Source: Nocardia mexicana NBRC 108244 (lineage in GTDB: Bacteria; Actinomycetota; Actinomycetes; Mycobacteriales; Mycobacteriaceae). From it: 64,000 nt of DNA. Location: the NCBI RefSeq assembly GCF_001613165.1, contig NZ_BDBV01000024.1, positions 1 through 64,000 of the forward strand, given 5' to 3'. Made by a program: the position numbers and the translations under genes. Positions 18,232-28,000 of this stretch are shown piece after piece (position 1 is the first letter of the stretch; the number at the start of each line of letters is the position of its first letter). The notes below the pieces were generated by a model, which searched no databases, was not told the origin of the DNA, and saw only the letters and a list, made by a program, of their open reading frames with translations.

Positions 18232-20604
18232 TCAGTCACGATGCGATGGGTCGCTGTCTCCGGTTGACTTCTGCAATGCCCGGTCGAGCAGGATGCGCCG
18301 TTCGGCGGCCGCGACGGCCCGGCGGGCGGCGGGCAGGGCGTCGGGGGTCACCGAGACGGACGTGATGCCCATGCGCACGAGGTGTTCGGCGAACTCGGGC
18401 CGGGTCGAGGGCGCCTGCCCGCACAGCGACGAGGTGATGCCGAGGCGGCGGGCGGTGGTGACGATCTGCGCGATGGCGTGCAGGACCGCGGGATCGGATT
18501 CGTCGAACAGCTCGGCGCACTGCTCCGAGTCGCGGTCCACGCCGAGGATCAGCTGGGTGAGGTCGTTGCTGCCGATGGAGACGCCGTCGATGCCCAGGCC
18601 CACGTACTCGGGCAGCCAGTGCAGCACCGAGGGGACCTCGGCCATCACCCACCGGTGCATGCCGCGGTCGCGGCCCAGCGGTGAGGCGTCGACCAGTTCC
18701 AGGCACGCCTCGAGCTCCCAGCGGGTGCGGACGAACGGAATCATCAGGTGCAGATTGGGTGTCCGCTCGCGCACCCGGGCGAGCGCGGCGAGCTCCAGCC
18801 GGAACATCTCTGGTTCGCGGACGTACCGGTAGCAGCCGCGGTAACCGATCATGGGATTGTGCTCGACCGGCTCGTAGCGGGTGCCTCCGGTGAGCGCGCG
18901 GAACTCGTTGCTGCGCAAGTCCGTTGCGCGGTACACGACCGGCCGCGGCGCGAACGCGGAGGTGATGCGGTGGAGCGAGGACGACAGCTTCTCGATGAAC
19001 GCGTGTTCCTCGCCGCGGGCGATCAGGTCGCGTGGGTGGCGGCCGTCGAGTGCCTGGGTGAGCAGGTTCTCCGCTCGGAGCAGGCCCACACCGTCCGCGT
19101 CGGTCGCCGCGACGCGCTCGGCGACCTGCGGGAGCGCCAGGTTGACATACACGCGAGTCGCCGTCGCCTCGGAGGGCGCCGAATTGCCTGCCGCACGGGC
19201 GGATTCGCCGATTCCCGCGGTCCGCGCGCCGCCTGACGCGCCTACTGTGGTGGCCGGGCCGCCGGCCGGTGCCGTATCCGCGCGGATCCGGCCGCTCGAC
19301 CCGTCGACGATGACCCATTCACCGTCGTGCAGGTCGGTCGTGGCGGTGCGGGTGCCGACGACGCACGGCACGCCCAGTTCGCGCGCGACGATGGCGGCAT
19401 GGCAGGTCATTCCGCCGCTGTCGGTGACCAGCGCCGCCGCGCGCGAGATCGTGGGCAGCCAGTCCGGATTGGTCATCGGCGCCACCAGCACCTCGCCGTC
19501 GCGCAGCGCGGAACTCTGTGCGGGCGAATACAGCACACGCGCCGCTCCGGCCGCGTGGCCCGGCGCCGCCGCCAGGCCACGCAGTATCACCTTCGCGGTA
19601 TCCGGCTGGACCGCAACGGGTTTCGAGTCGGAGTTCTCGGGCAGCATGGTGATCGGCCGAGCCTGCACCAACCACAGCTGCCGGTCGTCGAAGGCCCATT
19701 CGATGTCCTGCGGAGTCCCGGAGTAGTGGCGCTGGACGTCGAGCGCCAGCCGCGCGACGGCGAGCACCTGCTCGGTGGTGAGCACCGGTGATTCGGATTC
19801 CGTGGCGGGCAGGTCGATGCGGCGGTCACCGTCGGGTCCCTGGACTATGGCGAAGGACTGCCGGCCCGGCCGAGATTCCAGCAGCGTCGGTCCGGCGGCG
19901 TCGAGTACATAGGTGTCCGGTTGTGCCGCCCCCGATACCACCACTTCGCCCTGCCCGCGGGCGGCGTCGATGACGACGCGGTCGCGGTTGCCGGTCGCCG
20001 GATCGGCGGTGAACGCCACCCCGGCGCACCGTGCGGTGACCATGCGCTGGACCACCACCGCCATCTCCGGACGGCGATGCATGTTCCGGCGGGCCCGATA
20101 GGTGAGGACGCGAGGGGTGAACAGTGATGCCCAGCAGGCGATCACGGCGTCCATCAGGGCGTCGTCGCCACGGATGTTGGTGCGGGAGAGATTCATGCCC
20201 GCGAAGGAGGCCGTGGCGCTGTCTTCACCGATCGCCGAGGAGCGGACGGCGACCTGGACCTGGTCGCCGAGAGCGCGATACGCCTCGACGACCGCATCGC
20301 GGACGGCCCTGTCTGGCTTGATGTCGAGCACGAGTTCCCGCATCCGGCGGCACAGTTCGTCCAGCCGGTTGCCGCTCTGCTCGGGCCCGGTGGCCGCCTG
20401 CAGCGCCTGTTCGTGCAGGGCGTCCAGTTCCGCACCGTGCGGTCCCTGCTCGACGACGCCCCGATACGCCGACCGCAACAGCACGAACCCCGGCGGCACC
20501 GGCAGCTGCGCGGCCACCATCTCGCCGAGATTCGCGCCCTTGCCACCGGCGCGATCGGCATCCGCCAACCGCAACTCCCGCAGGTCCGCCACATAGTCAG
20601 CCAT
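18232..20604 (-). CDS. ppsA: Phosphoenolpyruvate synthase
   Basis: A 790-residue PEP synthase (ATP + pyruvate + water to PEP + AMP + phosphate), cytoplasmic. The ATP-binding domain starts at about residue 5 (ADRAGGKGANLGEMVAAQLP, VRSSAIGEDSATASFAGM). The phosphohistidine domain has SGGMTCHAAIVARELGVPCV with catalytic His403. The C-terminal PEP/pyruvate barrel has NPMIGYRGCYRYV, SIGSNDLTQLILGVDRDS and SLCGQAPS. The linker between His domain and barrel is Ala/Gly-rich. The ATG at 20604 is chosen over an upstream extension that would run through regulatory sequence. A DosR-like box lies 65-78 bases upstream. It is divergent from a universal stress protein gene. It would support gluconeogenesis from pyruvate under low oxygen. 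Confidence 0.9.
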   Translation of the reverse strand: MADYVADLRELRLADADRAGGKGANLGEMVAAQLPVPPGFVLLRSAYRGVVEQGPHGAELDALHEQALQAATGPEQSGNRLDELCRRMRELVLDIKPDRAVRDAVVEAYRALGDQVQVAVRSSAIGEDSATASFAGMNLSRTNIRGDDALMDAVIACWASLFTPRVLTYRARRNMHRRPEMAVVVQRMVTARCAGVAFTADPATGNRDRVVIDAARGQGEVVVSGAAQPDTYVLDAAGPTLLESRPGRQSFAIVQGPDGDRRIDLPATESESPVLTTEQVLAVARLALDVQRHYSGTPQDIEWAFDDRQLWLVQARPITMLPENSDSKPVAVQPDTAKVILRGLAAAPGHAAGAARVLYSPAQSSALRDGEVLVAPMTNPDWLPTISRAAALVTDSGGMTCHAAIVARELGVPCVVGTRTATTDLHDGEWVIVDGSSGRIRADTAPAGGPATTVGASGGARTAGIGESARAAGNSAPSEATATRVYVNLALPQVAERVAATDADGVGLLRAENLLTQALDGRHPRDLIARGEEHAFIEKLSSSLHRITSAFAPRPVVYRATDLRSNEFRALTGGTRYEPVEHNPMIGYRGCYRYVREPEMFRLELAALARVRERTPNLHLMIPFVRTRWELEACLELVDASPLGRDRGMHRWVMAEVPSVLHWLPEYVGLGIDGVSIGSNDLTQLILGVDRDSEQCAELFDESDPAVLHAIAQIVTTARRLGITSSLCGQAPSTRPEFAEHLVRMGITSVSVTPDALPAARRAVAAAERRILLDRALQKSTGDSDPSHRD

Positions 20605-20668
20605 CGCGGCTCCGATCGCTCGTCTGTCGTTCGGAGACAGCGTCGCGCGCGACGGGCGCCGGGTACTA

Positions 20669-20682
20669 CGGCCGAAGGTCCC
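20669..20682 (-). promoter_or_regulatory. DosR-like box upstream of ppsA
   Basis: On the minus strand GGGACCTTCGGCCG, close to the mycobacterial DosR core (GGGACTTTAGGCCC and relatives). It lies 65 bases before the ppsA ATG. Confidence 0.6.
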
Positions 20683-20728
20683 GGGCCGGGACGTCGATGG
20701 GCCCGGCGCGGCCGGTGGGCCGGACCAG

Positions 20729-20742
20729 TGGTCTTTCGGCGC
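20729..20742 (+). promoter_or_regulatory. Weaker DosR-like box upstream of the stress protein
   Basis: TGGTCTTTCGGCGC keeps the TTTCGGC core but departs in the outer bases. It lies about 100 bases before the stress-protein ATG at 20840. Confidence 0.4.
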
Positions 20743-20839
20743 GGGGCCGGTGACGATCGACCGCATTTCCGGGGAGCACTCGGCTCATACGGTTGAACCG
20801 GCTGCCGCTCGGCGACCAGGAGGGATTCGGAGGGCCGAC

Positions 20840-21769
20840 ATGACTTCTCAGCGCAGTGACGAGCAGAATCTTCTGGCCTCGGCGGCCGTGGTGGTCGGCG
20901 TGGACGGCTCGGAGGGCGCCGACCACGCGCTGCGGTGGGCGGCGCACTACGCGGCGCTGCGCGATCGCGAACTGCGCATAGTGCACGCGACAGATCTCCG
21001 TGGGATCCGCCGGGTCATCGGCACCTACAACGTCGTCGTGCCGCCCGTCGTCGAGGCCGTGGAAGCGCATGGGAAGGCGGTTGTCGGGCGGGCGGCCGAC
21101 GCCGCGCGTTCCGTGTCGGCCGGGCTGCGGCTCACCACGATGGTTTCCGACGACCCGCCCGCCCGCCTGCTGATCGAACAGAGCAGCGGCGCCTTCGCGA
21201 CTGTCGTGGGAGCGACCGGCTCGGCCGGAACCCTCGCACATCTGGGGTCCACCCTGCTCGCGGTGTCCGCCCACGGGCACGGTTCGATCGTGGTGGTCCG
21301 CCCGGATCCCGAGTCCGGCAACATCGTTCGCGACGGCGGCCCGGTTGTGGTCGGTGTGGACGGCAGCCGCGTGAGCGAAGCGGCGATCGCGGCCGCCTTC
21401 GCGGAGGCGGCCGAGCGGCGGGCCGATCTCGTGGCGGTGCACGTCTGGAGCGACTGGGATTACGGCCGATTCGCCGGGCAGGACGACCCGCTGCTACCCG
21501 GGGCCTGCCTCGAAGAAGCCGAGCGCGCCATCCTCGCGGAGCGGCTCGCCGGCTGGCAGGAGAAGTATCCCGATGTGCAGGTATGGCGCAAGGTCTACCT
21601 GTCGGCTCCGGTGCCGCACCTGCTCACCTGGTCGAAATCCGCACAACTGCTGATCGTCGGCAGCCGCGGCCGCGGCGGTCTCCGCGGCGCGCTGCTGGGT
21701 TCGACCTCGAATTCTCTTGTCCAGCATGCTGATTGCCCGGTAATGGTGGTTCATCCGGCGCACCGTTGA
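20840..21769 (+). CDS. Tandem universal stress protein
   Basis: A 309-residue protein of two UspA domains. Domain 1 begins VVVGVDGSEGADHALRWAA, with the nucleotide loop VVGATGSAGTLAHLGSTLLA. Domain 2 begins VVVGVDGSRVSEAAIAAAFA, with IVGSRGRGGLRGALLGSTSN and HADCPVMVVH. The G-2x-G-9x-G(S/T) ATP-binding pattern is complete in domain 2 and less regular in domain 1. Mycobacterial tandem Usps of this type belong to the DosR dormancy regulon and bind ATP. The ATG at 20840 follows GGAGGG. It is divergent from ppsA, with two DosR-like boxes in the shared promoter, and ends at a hairpin. Confidence 0.9.
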   Translation: MTSQRSDEQNLLASAAVVVGVDGSEGADHALRWAAHYAALRDRELRIVHATDLRGIRRVIGTYNVVVPPVVEAVEAHGKAVVGRAADAARSVSAGLRLTTMVSDDPPARLLIEQSSGAFATVVGATGSAGTLAHLGSTLLAVSAHGHGSIVVVRPDPESGNIVRDGGPVVVGVDGSRVSEAAIAAAFAEAAERRADLVAVHVWSDWDYGRFAGQDDPLLPGACLEEAERAILAERLAGWQEKYPDVQVWRKVYLSAPVPHLLTWSKSAQLLIVGSRGRGGLRGALLGSTSNSLVQHADCPVMVVHPAHR

Positions 21770-21788
21770 GCGGCGCACTGTGCGCCGC
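21770..21788. terminator. Bidirectional hairpin between stress protein and narI
   Basis: GCGGCGCAC-T-GTGCGCCGC, perfect arms, starting at the end of the stress-protein stop codon and 26 bases beyond the narI stop on the other strand. Confidence 0.65.
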
Positions 21789-21814
21789 CCTGGATCGTGC
21801 CACGGGAGACTGCG

Positions 21815-22597
21815 TCACCGTGTGTCCGGCGTGGACCCTGTGGGCTCCCAGCCGCGCCGGGGTGCGTGGGTGCCGAGTCCGGTGTCGCGGCTGCGGTAGA
21901 CGATGTAGGGGCGGGCGAGGTAGCCGAGCGGGAACGAGAAGACGTGGACCAGGCGGCTGAACGGCCAGAACGCGAACAGTGCCCAGGCCGCGAGAACGTG
22001 GAGCTGAAAACCTATGGGAGCCAAGGTCATCAGGGCCGGATCAGGTTGGAACGTGAAGATGGAGCGGAACCACGGGGAGACCGTCTCCCGATAGTCGTGG
22101 GGGTGGCCGGTCAGGTTGCCCAGGACCGTGGTGCCCAGCCCGAGGACGATGGTGCCGATCAACAGCACGTACATGATCTTGTCGTTGCGGGTGGTGGCGC
22201 TGAAGACCGGGCCGACGGTGCGGCGGCGGTAGACGAGGATCGCGGCGCCGGTCAGGGTCGCGGCGCCCGCGACGGCGCCGAGACCTACCGCGATTGCGTG
22301 ATAGGCGTTTTCGCTGATTCCGACCGCCTCGGTCCACGTCTTGGGAATGAGCAGCCCGCCGACGTGGCCGAGGACGACCAGCAGGATGCCGTAGTGGAAC
22401 AGCGGGCTGCCCAGGCGTAACAGGCGGTTCTCGTAGAGCTGGGAGGAGCGGGTGGTCCAACCGAACTTGTCGTAGCGGTAGCGCCAGACGTGACCGACGA
22501 CGAAGGTGGCGATCGAGAGGTAGGGCACCGCGGCCCACAGCAGAATGTCGAGGGCACTGAGGGTTTCGGTCGCGGGTGCGGCGAGGTGGGTGGTCAT
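21815..22597 (-). CDS. narI: Respiratory nitrate reductase gamma subunit (cytochrome b)
   Basis: A 260-residue membrane subunit with five hydrophobic segments. Haem-ligand histidines lie in ATFVVGHVWRYRYDKFGWTT and LFHYGILLVVLGHVGG in the N-terminal half, and in GFQLHVLAAWALFAF and FSRLVHVFSFPLGYL near the C-terminus. It oxidises menaquinol and passes electrons through two b haems to NarH. The ATG at 22597 overlaps the narJ stop (ATGA), so translation is coupled. It is last in the narGHJI order. The hydrophilic C-terminal tail is short. It acts in the cytoplasmic membrane with the NarGH catalytic dimer on the inner face. Confidence 0.93.
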   Translation of the reverse strand: MTTHLAAPATETLSALDILLWAAVPYLSIATFVVGHVWRYRYDKFGWTTRSSQLYENRLLRLGSPLFHYGILLVVLGHVGGLLIPKTWTEAVGISENAYHAIAVGLGAVAGAATLTGAAILVYRRRTVGPVFSATTRNDKIMYVLLIGTIVLGLGTTVLGNLTGHPHDYRETVSPWFRSIFTFQPDPALMTLAPIGFQLHVLAAWALFAFWPFSRLVHVFSFPLGYLARPYIVYRSRDTGLGTHAPRRGWEPTGSTPDTR

Positions 22598-23301
22598 CGG
22601 CGGAGATCTCCCTGCGATATGACTTCGGGTGGGGCGAACGGGTCGAGGCCGACGGCTTCGTCGGGCGGTCCCGCGGCGGCGAGGTGTGCGATTCGGTCGT
22701 GGTCGCGAGATCGCAAGGGCGGCAAGGTGGCCGTCACCGAGTCGACCACGTCGGTCCACGGGGAACCGGAGTCGCACAGGCCCCGGTGCAGCAGTTCCAG
22801 ACCGGCGCGGTAGCGCGTCAGCAGCTGACGGCCCGGTTCGGGGTGGGCGGCGGCAAATTCCAGAATCACCGCCAGGTGGTCGGGGAGTTCGGCGTCGTCG
22901 AGTATCAGGCCGAATCGGCGGTAGGTGTGCTTGATGCCGAGCAGGGCCATGCCGCGGTTGCGAGTGTCGCCGTGGGTGAAGTAGGTGAGGTAGGGACTGA
23001 ACCGTTTGTGGTGGTCGAAGGTGGCGACGTATTCGGCGGCGAGGGTGACCGGTGGTGTGGCCGAGGCGTAGGCGAGGAATCGGGCAAGCGGGTCACCGAG
23101 GGATTCCGGAAGCGCAGCGGATACGCCGCTGATCAGTGGAAGTCGCGGTGCCAGTTGCTCGTCCGGGTAGGAGATGAGCAGTGATTGGAGCTGCCACGCG
23201 GTGCGGCACTGAGCGTCGGTGACCGTCGTGCGGTCCTTCCGGCCGAAAGTTCGGGCCTGTGTGGTGCCGCTCGGCCGTCCGCTGCGGCCGTGGACGCTCA
23301 T
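22594..23301 (-). CDS. narJ: Nitrate reductase assembly chaperone
   Basis: A 235-residue NarJ/TorD-family chaperone that inserts the molybdenum cofactor into NarG and is not part of the final enzyme. Family signatures include LISYPDEQLAPRLPLI, YVATFDHHKRFSPYLTYFTH, GDTRNRGMALLGIKHTYRRF and ELPDHLAVILEFAA. The start at 23301 overlaps the narH stop (ATGA). The first 25 residues are basic and poorly conserved, so a GTG at 23223 (VTDAQCRTAW) is an alternative. The 3' end overlaps narI by four bases. Confidence 0.92.
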   Translation of the reverse strand: MSVHGRSGRPSGTTQARTFGRKDRTTVTDAQCRTAWQLQSLLISYPDEQLAPRLPLISGVSAALPESLGDPLARFLAYASATPPVTLAAEYVATFDHHKRFSPYLTYFTHGDTRNRGMALLGIKHTYRRFGLILDDAELPDHLAVILEFAAAHPEPGRQLLTRYRAGLELLHRGLCDSGSPWTDVVDSVTATLPPLRSRDHDRIAHLAAAGPPDEAVGLDPFAPPEVISQGDLRR

Positions 23302-25004
23302 GCCGGACGCCCCTTGCCGTTGCCCGCGGAGCCGGGTCTCGGTGTGAACAGGCCGTCGGGTCTGCCCTTACCGTCCCAGTTGAGCAGGTTGACGCGGTTG
23401 CCCTTGTCGACGGGTGCCGCGACCGTGTCCGCGGTCTGGCGGGCGTGCAGCATGCGGAGGTTCTCCACCGCGATCGGCGATGCGCCGCCGGAACTTTCGC
23501 CGAAGGGACCGGACTCGCCCGTGGTCTCCGGGCCCGCGCCGCCCATGCCGGGACCGCCGTCGTAGTCGAGGCTGCAGCCGGTGGCGAGTTGTTCGAGTCC
23601 GTGCGCCTGTTCGGCGTGGGCGGCCGGAATGACGTAGCGCTCTTCGTATTTGGCGAGTGCGAGCAGTCGATACATATCGTAGAGCTGCTCGCCGGTCATG
23701 CCGACCCGCGCCGCGATCGACTCCTTCGGTTCGCGGCCGAGATTGATGTCGCGCAGGTAGCTGCGCATGGCGGCGAGCCTGCGCAGCACGGCCGTGACCG
23801 GTGCCGGATCACCGGCGGTGAACAGCCGGGCGAGGTAGTCGACAGGAATGCGCAGGGCCTCGATGGCGGCGAACAGGTTGCCGTGGTCCTCGGCGTCGTG
23901 ACCGGTGTCGCGGACGATGTCGACCACCGGGGACAGCGGCGGGATGTACCAGACCATCGGCATGGTGCGGTATTCCGGATGCAGCGGCAGCGCCACCCGG
24001 TAGGTGTTGATCAGCGAGTAGACGGGGGAGCGTTGCGCGGCGTCGATCCAGTCGCGCGGGATGCCCTCCCGCTCGGCCGCCCGCACGACCTCGGGGTCGT
24101 TGGGGTCCAACAGGATCGAGCGCTGCGCATCGTAGAGATCGGTGTCGTCGGGCGTGGCCGCGGCCTCGAGGACCCGGTCGGCGTCGTAGAGGACCAGGCC
24201 GATGTAGCGCAGCCTGCCGACACAGGTTTCCGCGCAGATGGTGGGCATGCCGGTTTCGATGCGGGGGAAACAGAAGGTGCACTTCTCGGCCTTGCCGGTG
24301 CGGTGGTTGAAATACACCTTCTTGTACGGGCAGCCGGATACGCACATCCGCCAGCCGCGGCAGCGGTCCTGGTCGACCAGCACGATGCCGTCCTCGCTGC
24401 GTTTGTAGATCGCTCCGGACGGGCAGGAGGCGGCGCAGGAGGGGTTGAGGCAGTGCTCGCAGATGCGCGGCAGATAGAACATGAAGGTCTGCTCGAACTC
24501 GAACTTCACCCGGTCCTCGAGGCCCTTGCGCATCGGATCGCGGTGGCCGTGTTCGGGCGCGCCGCCGAGGTCGTCGTCCCAGTTCGCCGACCAGGTGATC
24601 TTGGTGGGTTTACCGCTGATCAGGGACCGGGGACGAGCCACGGGTGTGTGTTGCTGCAGTGGCGCGGTGGTGAGGTCGGCGTAGTCGTAGGTCCACGGCT
24701 CGTAGTAGTCGTCCAGGCGCGGCAGCTTGGGGTTGCTGAAGATCGTCGCCAGCTTGCGCCACCGGCCGCCGCCGCGCAGCCGGAGACGGCCGCGCCGGTT
24801 CAGCGTCCACCCGCCGCGCCACCTGGTCTGGTCTTCGTACCCGCGGGGATAGCCTTCGCCGGGACGGGTTTCGACGTTGTTGAACCACACGTATTCGACG
24901 CCGGAGCGGTTGGTCCATGCCTGTTTGCAGGTGACCGAGCAGGTGTGGCAGCCGATGCATTTGTCGAGGTTCATCACCATCGCCATCTGGGCCATCGGTT
25001 TCAT
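23298..25004 (-). CDS. narH: Respiratory nitrate reductase beta subunit (Fe-S)
   Basis: A 568-residue electron-transfer subunit. Four cluster motifs are visible: CIGCHTCSVTCKQAW near the N-terminus, CEHCLNPSCAASCPSG, CRGWRMCVSGCPYKK and KCTFCFPRIETGMPTICAET. In the third motif a Trp replaces one Cys, as in other NarH proteins, indicating one [3Fe-4S] and three [4Fe-4S] clusters. It passes electrons from NarI to NarG. It is somewhat longer than the E. coli protein, mainly in a Gly-rich insertion near the C-terminus. narG lies 28 bases upstream, and narJ overlaps its stop. Confidence 0.95.
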   Translation of the reverse strand: MKPMAQMAMVMNLDKCIGCHTCSVTCKQAWTNRSGVEYVWFNNVETRPGEGYPRGYEDQTRWRGGWTLNRRGRLRLRGGGRWRKLATIFSNPKLPRLDDYYEPWTYDYADLTTAPLQQHTPVARPRSLISGKPTKITWSANWDDDLGGAPEHGHRDPMRKGLEDRVKFEFEQTFMFYLPRICEHCLNPSCAASCPSGAIYKRSEDGIVLVDQDRCRGWRMCVSGCPYKKVYFNHRTGKAEKCTFCFPRIETGMPTICAETCVGRLRYIGLVLYDADRVLEAAATPDDTDLYDAQRSILLDPNDPEVVRAAEREGIPRDWIDAAQRSPVYSLINTYRVALPLHPEYRTMPMVWYIPPLSPVVDIVRDTGHDAEDHGNLFAAIEALRIPVDYLARLFTAGDPAPVTAVLRRLAAMRSYLRDINLGREPKESIAARVGMTGEQLYDMYRLLALAKYEERYVIPAAHAEQAHGLEQLATGCSLDYDGGPGMGGAGPETTGESGPFGESSGGASPIAVENLRMLHARQTADTVAAPVDKGNRVNLLNWDGKGRPDGLFTPRPGSAGNGKGRPA

Positions 25005-25032
25005 CGGCGCTCCTTTCGGACTCGGGACGGCA

Positions 25033-28000
25033 TCAGTAGGTCACCTCTTGGCTGCGGCGGCGGATCACGGTGACCTCGTCGCGCTGGTTTCCGGTCGGGC
25101 CGAGATAGTTGAAGGCGAACGACAATTGGGCATATCCACCGATGAGGTGGCTGGGCTTGATCAGTAGCCGGGTCAGCGAATTGTGGATGCCGCCGCGCTT
25201 GCCGGAGGTCTCCGCGCGGGGCACGTCCACCAGCCGGTCCTGCGCGTGGTGCATGTAGACGGTGCCCTCGGGCATGCGGTGCGAGACGACCGCGCGGGCG
25301 ACCACGACACCGTTGCGGTTCACCGCCTCGATCCAGTCGTTGTCCGCGACACCGATTTTCGCGGCGTCGAGATCGGACATCCAGACCGTGGGGCCGCCGC
25401 GGGACAGGCTGAGCATGAACAGGTTGTCCTGGTACTCCGAGTGAATCGACCACTTGCTGTGCGGGGTGAGGTACCGGACGGTGATCTCGGTGCCGCGACC
25501 GTCGGCGGGCTCGCCGAGTTGCCCGATCGCCGGTTCGCTGAACAATGCGGTCATGTTCAGCGGCGGCCGGAACACCGGAAGCTGTTCGCCGAGTTCGGCG
25601 ATCCAGTCGTGGTCGAGATAGAAGTGCTGGCGACCGGTCAGCGTATGCCAGGGCTTGAGTCGTTCGACGTTGATGGTGAACGGCGAATATCGGCGCCCGC
25701 CGGTCTCGCTGCCCGACCACTCGGGTGAGGTGATCACGGGAACCGGTGCGGATTGCGTGTCGGCGAAGGTGATTCGCTTGCCCTCGTGTTCGGCGGCGAG
25801 GTCGGCCAGCGGGGTTCCGGTGCGCTGCTCCAGTTTCCGGAAACCCTGCGTCGCCAGGTGGCCGTTGGTCGTTCCCGACAGCGCGAGGATCGCTTCGCAG
25901 GCGTCGATATCGCGGCGCAGTGACGGGCGTCCGCCTGCCGGTCCGCCGCGGACGGTGCCGTTCTTGTGGGCGAGATGGTCGATTTCGCGGTCGACGGTGA
26001 AGGTGACGCCCTTGGTGGTGGCGCCGAGGGTGTCCAGGAGTGGTCCCAGTGCGCCCATCTTCGCCGCGACGGCGCCGTAATCGCGTTCCACCACGGTCAG
26101 TTTCGGCATGGTGACGCCCGGAATCGGTTCGCACTCACCGGTTTTCCAGTCGCGCACGACGCCGTGCGGGGTGGCCAGCTCGTCGGGTGTGTCGTGCAGC
26201 AGGGGAGTGGCGACCACGTCGCGGCGGACGCCGAGGTGCTCGGCGGCGAGGCGGCTGAACGCCTCGCCGATCGCCTGGAACGCCTGCCAGTCGGTGCGGG
26301 TCTGCCACGGCGGCGGGATCGCGGGGTTGAACGAGTGCACGAACGGGTGCATGTCGGTGGTGTTCAGGTCGTGCTTTTCGTACCAGGTCGCCGCGGGCAG
26401 GACGACATCGGAGAAGATCGTGGTGCTGGTCATCCGGAAGTCCAGGGACAGCAGCAGATCCAGCTTCCCGACCGGAGCCTCGTCACGCCACACCACATCG
26501 CGCGGCCGCAGTCCGGGCGGTGCCGGTTCGGCGCGCAGCGAGGAATCGGTGCCGAGCAGATGCTTCAGGAAATACTCGTTGCCCTTGGCGGAGGAACCCA
26601 GCAGATTGGCCCGCCACACGGTGAGCACCCGCGGAAAGTTCTGGGGCGCATCGGGATCCTCGCACGCGAACCGCAGCCGCCCCGACTTCAGCTCGGACAC
26701 CACGTGTTCGGCGACCGGTACACCCGACCGTTCCGCCTCGTCGGCGATGTCGAGCGGGTTGCGGTCGAAGGTGGGATACGACGGCATCCATCCCATTCGC
26801 GCGGACTGGGCGATGATATCGGCGGTCGACATGCCCGCCCAGCGACCACCGGGACCGGCCGCGGCGAGGGTGTCGACGCCGAACCGGTCGTAGCGGAACT
26901 GGTCGGTATGCAGGTACCAGTAGGCGGTCTGGATCATCTGGCGCGGCGGCCGCGACCAGTCCAGGCCGAACGCCAGCTGCGACCACCCGGTGATCGGACG
27001 GCATTTCTCCTGCCCGACGTAGTGGGCCCAGCCGCCGCCGTTGACGCCCTGGCACCCGGTGAGCGTGGTCAGCGCCAGAAATGCGCGATAGATGGTGTCG
27101 GAGTGGAACCAGTGGTTGGTGCCCGCGCCCATGAGGATCATCGAGCGGCCGCGCGATTGTTCGGCATTGGCGGCGAACTCGCGGGCGATGCGGGCCGCGG
27201 CCGCTGCGGGCACGCCGGTGATCGGTTCCTGCCAGGCCGGTGTGTACGGTGCCGTCGCGTCGTCGTAGCCGCTCGGCCAGTCACCGGGCAGGCGGTCGCG
27301 CCGGACGCCGTACTGGGCGAGCAGGAGATCGAACACCGTGGTGACCAGGTGCCCGCCGACACGACGAACGGGAACTCCGCGCCGCACGGCCTCGTCGGGC
27401 AGGTCGAAGCGCGGCAGCCGAACCTCGGCGACCTCGCCGCTGCCGACCGCCGACAGCAGCGGGTCGACCTCGCCGAGGTCGAGATTCCAGCGGCCCGCGC
27501 CGTCCTCGCCGTAGCGGAAGCCGAGGGAACCGTTGGGCGCCACCGGGTTTCCGTCGTCGCCGAGCAGCACGGTCTTGAACGCCGCGTTGGGCTCGGTGGC
27601 GAATTCGGCGAGATCGGCGGCGGTGAGGAACTTTCCGGGCCGGTACGCGTCGCGCGGGGTCGTCGTGTCGTTTCCGGCGCGGATCGGGCCGGGGTCTTCG
27701 GGCTCGAGCCGGACCAGGAAAGGCAGGTCGGTATAGCGCTTCACGTAGTCGGTGAAGTACGGCACCTGCCGGTCCACGAAGAATTCCCGCAGGATCACGT
27801 GGCCCATTGCCAGGGCGAGAGCGCCATCGGTACCGGGTTGCGCGGGCAGCCATTCGTCGGCGAATTTCACGTTGTCGGCGTAGTCGGGCGCGACGGCGAT
27901 CACCTTCTGGCCGCGGTAGCGGGCCTCCGCCATCCAGTGCGCGTCGGGCGTGCGGGTGACCGGCACGTTCGACCCCCACATGATCAAATATCCGGCGTCC